Shown here piece after piece: positions 26,880 to 33,944 of a stretch of DNA of 64,000 bases. The DNA lies in assembly GCF_029633965.1 (NCBI RefSeq), contig NZ_CP091277.1, positions 558,001 through 622,000 on the forward strand, given 5' to 3'. The stretch is from Methanogenium sp. S4BF (GTDB lineage Archaea; Halobacteriota; Methanomicrobia; Methanomicrobiales; Methanomicrobiaceae). The stretch's first letter is position 1. Each line of letters opens with the position of its first letter. A program made the position numbers and the translations under genes. The notes beneath the pieces were generated by a model. The model was not told the DNA's origin and did no database searches. It was given only the letters and a program-made list of their open reading frames with translations.

Positions 26880-27986
26880 CTAAATTGTCTGAATGCGTTC
26901 GAGTGCTGATTTGATATCGTTTCGTGAGGCCGCATAGCTGAACCTCGCGTATCCGGCAGACCGTTCGCCGAATGCGTCCCCCGGGATGATGACGACGCCT
27001 GCATCGATGATGGCGCGGAAGGTCTCAGGCTCCATCGGAACGAACATATAGAATGCGCCGTCCGGTTTGGGGAACACAAATCCGCAGTCTGAGAGGCCGT
27101 TGTAAAGCATATCCCGGCGTACCCGGTATTCATCCCGCATCGCAGTGACACAGGCATTGTCACCGGTGTATGCTGCAAGTGCTGCATACTGGGAGATGGA
27201 GGTGGCGCAGGTCTGGCAGTTCTGGTGCACCTTGATGGCCTCTTCTATGACCTCTCCGGGGCCTGCCATAAATCCAAGGCGCCATCCGGTCATGGAATAG
27301 GTTTTGCTGGTGGCATTGATGGTGATGACGTCATCTCCATACCGGGCAGCGCTGTAATGTGTTTTGTCATAGACAAAGTGTTCATAGACCTCATCCGAGA
27401 TGATGGTGACACCATGGTCGTTGCCGTACTCAACGATGGCACGGATGGTCTCTTCATCCTCCACGGTGCCGGTCGGATTGCCCGGTGAGTTGAGCACAAA
27501 GACACGGGCACCGTCCATCTGCTCCTTGCACGCCTCTACGTCAAGGCGAAGGTCCGGTGTCAGGGGGACCCCTTCCGGCCGGCCGCCGGCAAGCACGGTG
27601 CATGCTTCATAGGAGACAAATCCGGGGTCCTGGAAGAGCACCCGTTCTCCCTCCCTGACCAGTGTGGTGATTGCCACAAAGAGTGCCTCACCGGCACCGG
27701 CAGTGACGATAACCTCGCCGGGGGTGTGGGATATGCCGTTTTCCCGTGCAAGTTTGCTGCATATTGCCTCGCGCAGTTCGGGCAGGCCGTAGTTAAAGGT
27801 ATAGCCGGTATGGTTGTTTCGTATTGCCGCTATTCCTGCCTCTTTGATATGCTCCGGTGTCGGGAGATCCGGCTGGCCGATGCCGAGATTGATGGCATCG
27901 GGTGATGCAGACTGGAAAAATTTCCGTATTCCTGACATCTCGACATCCCGTACGCGCTGTGAAATCCGCCCTGTATATGTGGCCAT
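26880..27986 (-). CDS. PLP-dependent aminotransferase class I/II
   Basis: About 368 residues starting MATYTGRISQRVRDVEMSGIRKF. The PLP lysine is in NATSKTYSMTGWRLGF, and NSPGNPTGTVEDEE and IISDEVYEHFVYD are classic fold type I motifs. It probably acts on aspartate or aromatic amino acids; the exact substrate is not visible. The start at 27986 has GGTGAAGAG upstream and lies 8 nt after the hxlB stop; the longer frame to 28040 overlaps hxlB and is rejected. Confidence 0.92.
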   Translation of the reverse strand: MATYTGRISQRVRDVEMSGIRKFFQSASPDAINLGIGQPDLPTPEHIKEAGIAAIRNNHTGYTFNYGLPELREAICSKLARENGISHTPGEVIVTAGAGEALFVAITTLVREGERVLFQDPGFVSYEACTVLAGGRPEGVPLTPDLRLDVEACKEQMDGARVFVLNSPGNPTGTVEDEETIRAIVEYGNDHGVTIISDEVYEHFVYDKTHYSAARYGDDVITINATSKTYSMTGWRLGFMAGPGEVIEEAIKVHQNCQTCATSISQYAALAAYTGDNACVTAMRDEYRVRRDMLYNGLSDCGFVFPKPDGAFYMFVPMEPETFRAIIDAGVVIIPGDAFGERSAGYARFSYAASRNDIKSALERIQTI

Positions 27987-27994
27987 CTCTTCAC

Positions 27995-28603
27995 CTATTC
28001 GATGTTTGCATGCCTGCCTTTGAGGTCTTTTTCTTCGCACTGGGTAATCTCCATGATAGACGAAACGATGGCATCGGAGAATACCATGGCTGTCGTCTCA
28101 AAGATGGTGCCCAGTGGTGCAAAGGAGCGGTGTTCTCCACGCATCTGCCTCACTTCATACTCAGCCGATTCGTCTTTGACATTATCACGGTGGCTTTCTA
28201 TCACTGCAACACAGTCGGCAATCCGTCCGATGCGTGAGTCCTTATTTGATGTCACCAGGCAGAGCCGTCCGCCGATGGATTTGGCGGTCTCACAGAGTTC
28301 AGCGATGGATTTGGTTTCCCCTGACCCTGAGTAGGCCACAATGGTGTCCCCCTCTTTCATGGCGGGGGTGATCGTCTCACCGACGACATAGGAATGCATC
28401 CCGAGATGCATTAACCGCATGGCAAATGCCTTTGCGACGAGGCCTGATCTGCCCGCCCCCATCACATAAATCCGTTTGGCACCGAGCAGTTCATCGATGA
28501 ACTGGCCGACACCCTCATTTGAGAGTGAGTCGGCAGTTGATGAAATGGTGGCCGCCATCAGTTTCATCATGTCCTGTACATTGCCTGCATAGCACTCATT
28601 CAT
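27995..28603 (-). CDS. hxlB: 6-phospho-3-hexuloisomerase (SIS domain)
   Basis: The 202-residue SIS protein has RIYVMGAGRSGLVAKAFAMRLMHLG, IVAYSGSGETKS and the closing APLGTIFETTAMVFSDAIV typical of phosphohexuloisomerase. In archaea it works in the reverse ribulose monophosphate pathway to make ribulose 5-phosphate from fructose 6-phosphate. The partner hexulose-6-phosphate synthase is not adjacent. It heads a three-gene minus-strand unit; a TATA-like TAGTTTATCGG lies about 25 bp upstream. Confidence 0.9.
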   Translation of the reverse strand: MNECYAGNVQDMMKLMAATISSTADSLSNEGVGQFIDELLGAKRIYVMGAGRSGLVAKAFAMRLMHLGMHSYVVGETITPAMKEGDTIVAYSGSGETKSIAELCETAKSIGGRLCLVTSNKDSRIGRIADCVAVIESHRDNVKDESAEYEVRQMRGEHRSFAPLGTIFETTAMVFSDAIVSSIMEITQCEEKDLKGRHANIE

Positions 28604-28755
28604 AGCACCGTAAGTATTCCCGATAAACTACATCAGCGTTGCGAAACCGGTGGAGAAGGAAGAAGGTTTCCGGGTGGACCTCCTGTATGGTTTCCTCAGG
28701 GGAGTCTCTCCTGTTCGTGCACGTTTTTATGGCAGTATACAGAACATAAATATAT

Positions 28756-29559
28756 ATGGATCTCACGTCGCTCACCCCGTATTACCAGCGGGAGGGGGCT
28801 GCACTGTACTGCGCTGACTGCAGGGATCTGCTGCGGAGTATGCCGGCATCATCCGTGGATATGATCTTTGCTGACCCCCCGTACAATCTCTCCAACGGCG
28901 GGTTTACCTGCCAGGCCGGGAGGCAGGTATCGGTGGACAAGGGTGAATGGGATGCCTCCAACGGGTTTGCAGACGATTTTTCCTTTCATCAGGACTGGAT
29001 TGCTGCCTGCCGGCGTGTATTGAAAGATGAAGGGACCCTGTGGGTCTCAGGGACCTACCATTCTATATATGCATGCGGCTATGCCCTGCAGAGCGCGGGA
29101 TTTCATATTTTAAATGACATCTGCTGGTTCAAGCCGAATGCACCACCAAACCTCTCGGGGCGGTATTTCACGGCAAGCCACGAGACGATCATATGGGCAC
29201 GGAAATCACCTGACGCCCGCCATACATTCAATTATCAGGATATGAAAGGGGGGGAGTGGCATGAGGCAGATACGCTCAAAAAAGACGGGAAACAGATGCG
29301 TTCCGTCTGGTCGCTGCCGGCGCCGCGCAAGCGGGAGAAGGCCCACGGGAAACATCCGACTCAAAAACCGCTCTCCCTTTTGAACCGTATTGTCCTTGCG
29401 GCAACAAACCCCGGAGATCTGGTGGTGGACCCCTTTAGCGGCAGCTCGACCACTGGCATTGCTGCCGTTTCCCACGGGCGGCGCTTCATCGGCTCTGATA
29501 TCAGCCGTGAATATCTTGACATCTCTGTCTGCCGGTTTGAAGAACTGCCCGAACGGTAA
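28756..29559 (+). CDS. Site-specific DNA methyltransferase, probable adenine-N6
   Basis: The 267-residue protein has catalytic motif IV DPPY (40-43) before the AdoMet motif I DPFSGSSTTG (225-234), the order of beta-class amino-methyltransferases, plus HPTQKP (200-205). DPPY favours adenine-N6 over cytosine-N4. A target recognition region would be the stretch around 130-195, rich in Lys and His. No restriction endonuclease is next to it, since hxlB and a ferritin-like gene flank it, so it appears solitary. A TTTTTATGG element (28724-28732) about 27 bp upstream suggests a leaderless mRNA. Confidence 0.88.
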   Translation: MDLTSLTPYYQREGAALYCADCRDLLRSMPASSVDMIFADPPYNLSNGGFTCQAGRQVSVDKGEWDASNGFADDFSFHQDWIAACRRVLKDEGTLWVSGTYHSIYACGYALQSAGFHILNDICWFKPNAPPNLSGRYFTASHETIIWARKSPDARHTFNYQDMKGGEWHEADTLKKDGKQMRSVWSLPAPRKREKAHGKHPTQKPLSLLNRIVLAATNPGDLVVDPFSGSSTTGIAAVSHGRRFIGSDISREYLDISVCRFEELPER

Positions 29560-29573
29560 AAAGGAAAAATGGA

Positions 29574-29876
29574 TTATTTCTGTTTTTCAATCTCTTCTTC
29601 GACTTCGTCGTATCCTTCTTTGTAGAAGCCCTCTTCATCGGGTGCGAGGTGATGGAGCAGGCGGAGGAATTCACCGGCATGCACTTTCTCTTCGTCTGCG
29701 ATGTCGCGGAGCACTTCCTGTGCAAGTTTGTTGTCTGTTGACTCTGCAAGCTGGACATAAAGCTGGATGGCCTCATACTCTGCTGCCACCATGAAGCGGA
29801 TTGCACGGATGAGTTCTTCGTCGGTCAGTTTCCTGTCAGCTTTCATTCCTGAGAATGGTGATCCAAATTCCGGCAT
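29574..29876 (-). CDS. Ferritin-like diiron protein
   Basis: The product is 100 residues and starts MPEFGSPFSGMKADRKLTDEELIRAIRFMVAAEYEAIQLYVQLAES. The single four-helix half carries EYEAIQLY and one DEEKVHAGEF (ExxH). This is the pattern of small ferritin-like proteins that assemble their diiron site at a dimer interface and resemble the cargo of encapsulin shells. No encapsulin is in the window. The C-terminal tail is acidic (EEGFYKEGYDEVEEEIEKQK). The frame extends to 29960, but the family starts at MPEFG with AAGGA upstream. The likely role is iron and oxidative stress handling. Confidence 0.82.
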   Translation of the reverse strand: MPEFGSPFSGMKADRKLTDEELIRAIRFMVAAEYEAIQLYVQLAESTDNKLAQEVLRDIADEEKVHAGEFLRLLHHLAPDEEGFYKEGYDEVEEEIEKQK

Positions 29877-30002
29877 TTTTTTCACGTCCTTATAGTATTC
29901 CCAATCTGTGTCCGGGCACTTAACCTTTTTGAATGGAAAAAACCGAAGAGGTATATTCATGTATCCATCCCGTTTAACCTGTTCATACGGAGACGATATG
30001 CA

Positions 30003-30437
30003 ATGAAGAAGCAGTCATGGAACGATATTGCCGGGGACAGTATAACAGAAAAGATGCAGAGTCTTGGAATAACCGTCGGAAGCAAGGCGGATATCCGGAA
30101 GCTTGCGGAGATTGCAGATGCGGTTGGGGGTGAAGCGGTGGTCTACTTTGAGAAAGACCTTGCAGAAACCTCAACCTATGAAGCTGATCTGAGGGATTTT
30201 GCGGGAGAAGAGGAATTTAATCGTCCGTTTATCCAGGCACATTCCTTTATAAAATTCGGGTCAGAGAATGATCCGACGTTTCCCGCCCGTTTACAGGAGT
30301 TTCCCCTGATGATCACCGTCATTGAGGTGGCTGAACGCCGGGAAGGTTCACGTGTTATTCCGTATATCAAAGGCCTGATGCCGTTTCTGGATGAGTTTGA
30401 CGTGGACGCCGAACCCGAAGGGACGTTTATCGATTAA
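30003..30437 (+). CDS. Conserved-looking protein of unknown function
   Basis: A 144-residue cytoplasmic protein: an N-terminal helical segment (MKKQSWNDIAGDSITEKMQSLGITVGSKADIRKLAEIADAVGG), then alternating beta strands (EAVVYFEKDLAE, MITVIEVAERREG) and an acidic C-terminus (DEFDVDAEPEGTFID). No cysteines and no catalytic motif are visible. GGAG precedes the start at a fair distance. It diverges from the ferritin-like gene with about 125 bp between starts. I do not recognise the family. Confidence 0.7.
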   Translation: MKKQSWNDIAGDSITEKMQSLGITVGSKADIRKLAEIADAVGGEAVVYFEKDLAETSTYEADLRDFAGEEEFNRPFIQAHSFIKFGSENDPTFPARLQEFPLMITVIEVAERREGSRVIPYIKGLMPFLDEFDVDAEPEGTFID

Positions 30438-30515
30438 TGGCATTTTCCCTGTTTTTGGGAATTTTTTATTGTAGAGCAGTGGCAATAGCAGGCAGTAATA
30501 CAGGACGGGGTAACG

Positions 30516-31940
30516 ATGAGAGAGGATGATATTCGCAGCATTACCACTTCAGGTGAACAGATCCGGGTGGTAAATCCGGCTACCGGAGGCGTGGTTGGTG
30601 AGGTGCCTGCGGGAGGGAAAGCGGCCGTGGCTGCTGCTGTTGACGCAGCTGAGGCTGCTCAGGCCGGATGGGCGAAGCGGGACCCCCGTGAACGGGGGAA
30701 GATTCTTGGGGAGGGTGCCCGAATCATCCGGGCGCAGACGGATGCACTTGCTGCCCTGCTGACCGCAGAACAGGGCAAACCGCTGCATGAGGCACGAAAT
30801 GAGATACAGGGATGTGCAAATGTCCTTGAGTATTATCATTCGGTTTCCGGGTCTATCCGGGGGGAGTGCCTGCCACTCTCGTCGTACGGTCTTGCCTATG
30901 TCCTCAAAGAACCGGTCGGTGTCTGCGGTGCAATCATCCCGTGGAATATGCCGGTGCTTATATTTGCGTGGAAATTGTGCCCGCCACTTGTAGCAGGCAA
31001 TGCTGTTGTGGTGAAACCGGCAAGCTCCACGCCGCTTACAACGATGCGGATTGCAGATATTCTGGAGGCAGCAGGCCTTCCCGCAGGAGTGCTTCAGGTG
31101 GTGACCGGTACCGGAGCTTCGGCGGGGGCTGCTCTTGCGGCCACCCCTTCCCTCGGTCATCTTTCGTTTACCGGCGACACAAAGACGGGAGAAGAGGTGT
31201 CTCAGGCTGCGGGGAGAAACGGGGTGCCGGTCACTCTGGAGCTGGGCGGCAGTGACGCGATGATTGTCTGCCGTGATGCCGATCTCCATGCGGCAGCGGC
31301 CGGTGCTGTTGCCGGCCGGTTCTACAACTGCGGCCAGACCTGCACGGCAGTAAAACGCGTGATCGTTGATGCATCCGTCAAAGAGCAGTTTACCCGTATG
31401 CTCTGTGAGAAGGCAGCAGGTATTGCGGTGGGAGACGGCAGCCGGCCGGGTGTGGGCATGGGGCCGCTGAACAATGCACCGGCACGGGACGGCATCCGCC
31501 GGATGGTGGACGCCTGCCTCTCTGCCGGTGAAGGCACCCTTCTCTGCGGCGGCGGCATCCCGGATGGTGCGCATTACGAAAAAGGTCTCTTCTATGAACC
31601 AACCATCGTGTCCGATCTCCCGGATGACTCTGTGCTTCTGAACACCGAAGTGTTCGGGCCGGTGTTGCCGGTCATCTCCGCTGAAAGTCTGGATGATGCC
31701 ATCCGAATCGCAAACAGTACTCGCTATGGTCTGGGTGCCTCGGTCTGGACCCATGATATTAAAACCGCTATGCTGGCCTCCTCACAGCTTGATGCAGGGA
31801 TAGTGTGGGTGAACCAGCACCTGAGAATTCCTCCGGATGTGCCGTTTGGGGGCATGAAAGCAAGCGGGACGGGAAGAGAGAACGGATCGGGTGCCTTTGA
31901 CCCCTACCTGCGGTCAAAGACCGTGCTTGTCAGGTCATGA
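30516..31940 (+). CDS. NAD(P)-dependent aldehyde dehydrogenase
   Basis: The 474-residue enzyme has the ALDH fold signatures IPWNMPVLIFAWKLCPPLVAGN and VVKPAS, the catalytic general base in LELGGSD (Glu242) and the nucleophile in NCGQTCTAVKR (Cys276). Possible roles in a methanogen include succinate-semialdehyde or lactaldehyde oxidation; the latter (CofA) feeds coenzyme F420 synthesis. The sequence does not decide between them. It is monocistronic between the unknown gene and exoIII. Confidence 0.92.
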   Translation: MREDDIRSITTSGEQIRVVNPATGGVVGEVPAGGKAAVAAAVDAAEAAQAGWAKRDPRERGKILGEGARIIRAQTDALAALLTAEQGKPLHEARNEIQGCANVLEYYHSVSGSIRGECLPLSSYGLAYVLKEPVGVCGAIIPWNMPVLIFAWKLCPPLVAGNAVVVKPASSTPLTTMRIADILEAAGLPAGVLQVVTGTGASAGAALAATPSLGHLSFTGDTKTGEEVSQAAGRNGVPVTLELGGSDAMIVCRDADLHAAAAGAVAGRFYNCGQTCTAVKRVIVDASVKEQFTRMLCEKAAGIAVGDGSRPGVGMGPLNNAPARDGIRRMVDACLSAGEGTLLCGGGIPDGAHYEKGLFYEPTIVSDLPDDSVLLNTEVFGPVLPVISAESLDDAIRIANSTRYGLGASVWTHDIKTAMLASSQLDAGIVWVNQHLRIPPDVPFGGMKASGTGRENGSGAFDPYLRSKTVLVRS

Positions 31941-32015
31941 TTGGTCTGTCCTGAGCCGTTTTTCATGGCAGATCTGCTGAGATATACTATCAGATATAAG
32001 TGAGAGAACCAGAGA

Positions 32016-32783
32016 ATGAAGATCATTTCGTGGAATGTAAACGGCATCCGGGCAGTAGCACGGAAAGGAACCCTGCAGGAGGTATTCACTGGTGAACAGC
32101 CGGATGTGCTCTGCCTGCAGGAGACAAAGGCTCATCCGGATCAGCTGACCGGAAATATGCGTCATCCGAAAGGATATTTCTCGTATTTCTCCTGGGCAGA
32201 AAAGAAGGGATATAGCGGGGTCGCGACATTTTCCCGCGATGAGGTGCTGTCTGTGCGGACAGACTTTGCTGAGCCGGGGTTCGGGGGTGAGGGGCGGATT
32301 CTTGTCACCGAACACCCGGATTTTTTGTTGTACAACATTTATTTCCCGAATGGCAAGGCATCAGCTGAGCGCCTCAGCTACAAGATGGACTTCTATGAAG
32401 CCTGCCTCCGGGATGCGGTGGCAGAGGTGGATGGCGGCAGCAATGTCATTATCTGCGGTGATGTGAATACTGCCCATACCGAGCTTGATCTGGCACGCCC
32501 AAAGGAGAATGCAAAGATATCCGGTTTTTTGCCGGAGGAGCGTGCCTGGATTGACCGGCTTATTGACGCCGGGTTTACGGATACTTTTCGCCTCTTTGAG
32601 AAGAATGGCGGGCATTACTCGTGGTGGGACCTGAAATCACGGGCACGGGAGCGGAATGTCGGATGGCGGATTGATTATTTCTTTGTCAATGAGGCACTGG
32701 TGGGCAGGGTTGCTGTTTCATCGCATCTGACAGAGATATATGGGTCTGATCACTGTCCTGTCTGTCTGGAAGTGGATGAATGA
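32016..32783 (+). CDS. xth: Exodeoxyribonuclease III (AP endonuclease)
   Basis: The 255-residue protein has the ExoIII landmarks: MKIISWNVNGIRA, LCLQETKA (Mg Glu), YSGVATFSR, GDVNTAHTELDLARPK, and the closing WRIDYFFVNEAL and GSDHCPVCLEV (His-Asp). It cuts DNA at abasic sites in base excision repair. Length and motif spacing are normal. It follows the aldehyde dehydrogenase by 75 bp. Confidence 0.96.
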   Translation: MKIISWNVNGIRAVARKGTLQEVFTGEQPDVLCLQETKAHPDQLTGNMRHPKGYFSYFSWAEKKGYSGVATFSRDEVLSVRTDFAEPGFGGEGRILVTEHPDFLLYNIYFPNGKASAERLSYKMDFYEACLRDAVAEVDGGSNVIICGDVNTAHTELDLARPKENAKISGFLPEERAWIDRLIDAGFTDTFRLFEKNGGHYSWWDLKSRARERNVGWRIDYFFVNEALVGRVAVSSHLTEIYGSDHCPVCLEVDE

Positions 32784-32937
32784 GTTTCTTCCTGTTTTTT
32801 CGTGAAGGTGGAAGCAGAAAGTTTTGTGACGTCATCTCTGGTGTCAGAATGCCTCTCACATCTTCCTGCACCTCTTTTTGCAGGGACAATATGTGCGAAA
32901 TGTCCTCCCGATGGAGGATCTAAAAAAAGGTAGTTGA

Positions 32938-33861
32938 TTATTCCTGTGTTCCGGTATAGATTGCCAGTGCGTCATCAACGGAGGCACCATCAATCGTGAG
33001 TGCAGAGACAGCATTGCACATCCGCACTGCTTCATCCAGGGGCTTCTGGTGGATGTTTCGCCCGGTTGCATTCCCTGCACATCCGCCGGTGTGGAGTTGG
33101 TCATAGAGCTGTTTGAGGAATGCTTCTCCGGAGACACTGGATCCGCCTGCACAGACAACCTTTGTCCTGCCGGCAGCCATTGTTGCCTCTCTGAGCATCT
33201 CTGCTGAAGAAACACCGTCTTTTTTGGGTGCATTGACCTTCACAAAGTCACTGCCCAGCGTTGCTGCGACTCCGGTTGCTCCTGCAATGAGGTGGGGATC
33301 TTTCTCGTCACCGACAGCAGCGCCCCGGGGATAGATCCAGAGAACGGTCAAAAGGCCATGAGCGTGCGCCTCTGCAATGAGCTGTGCTGCTTCACGCAGC
33401 ATCCGTGCCTCTTTCTCACTGCCCAGATAAATGGTATACCCGATGCCGACAATGTCGAGTCCTGTGCGGTTTCTCAGGTCGACAACCTGCTGAACAGTAA
33501 AAATCTGCGGACTAAAGGGGTCTTTTTGGGAGGTCTTGACAAGATGGGTCTTGGAGTTCATCTTGACGAGATACGGGATGTCCGGATAGTCCATTGCATA
33601 CCGGTTAATCAGGCCCAGCTGGGTTGCAAAGACACCGATTCTGCTCTCCTGTGCAATCCGGAAGAGATGTTCAGGATCAGCGTCATCTGCTGCGATGCCT
33701 TCGCCATAGAAATCATCGTTCAGGTGCTCCACCTTCTGGTCACCGGCAAAGAGCATCAGGTTGCCTGAGCCCTGGGTGACTAACAGGTAGTTATCAATAT
33801 AGGTGGCTTTGGCTGACTCCGGCACATCGAGCGGAACCAGAACCGTACATTCATCGGTCAT
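32938..33861 (-). CDS. Class I fructose-bisphosphate aldolase-like protein (DeoC/LacD family)
   Basis: The 307-residue TIM-barrel enzyme shows the Schiff-base region ATLGSDFVKVNAPKKDGV (Lys) and CAGGSSVSGEAFLKQL, with LMLFAGDQKVEHLNDDFYGEGI at the N-terminus. The archaeal class I aldolase family also includes enzymes of aromatic amino acid synthesis. The longer form (about 300 residues), as here, is common in Methanomicrobia and is usually taken as the gluconeogenic aldolase. The C-terminal end TGRNIHQKPLDEAVRMCNAVSALTIDG fits the phosphate-binding part. Confidence 0.85.
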   Translation of the reverse strand: MTDECTVLVPLDVPESAKATYIDNYLLVTQGSGNLMLFAGDQKVEHLNDDFYGEGIAADDADPEHLFRIAQESRIGVFATQLGLINRYAMDYPDIPYLVKMNSKTHLVKTSQKDPFSPQIFTVQQVVDLRNRTGLDIVGIGYTIYLGSEKEARMLREAAQLIAEAHAHGLLTVLWIYPRGAAVGDEKDPHLIAGATGVAATLGSDFVKVNAPKKDGVSSAEMLREATMAAGRTKVVCAGGSSVSGEAFLKQLYDQLHTGGCAGNATGRNIHQKPLDEAVRMCNAVSALTIDGASVDDALAIYTGTQE

Positions 33862-33944
33862 ACCTCATCCTATCATTTGGGAAATACTTATTGTTTGCCA
33901 GACGCACCGGTGTCCCGGTGCCGGAAAATGGGGATTTTCATGGA

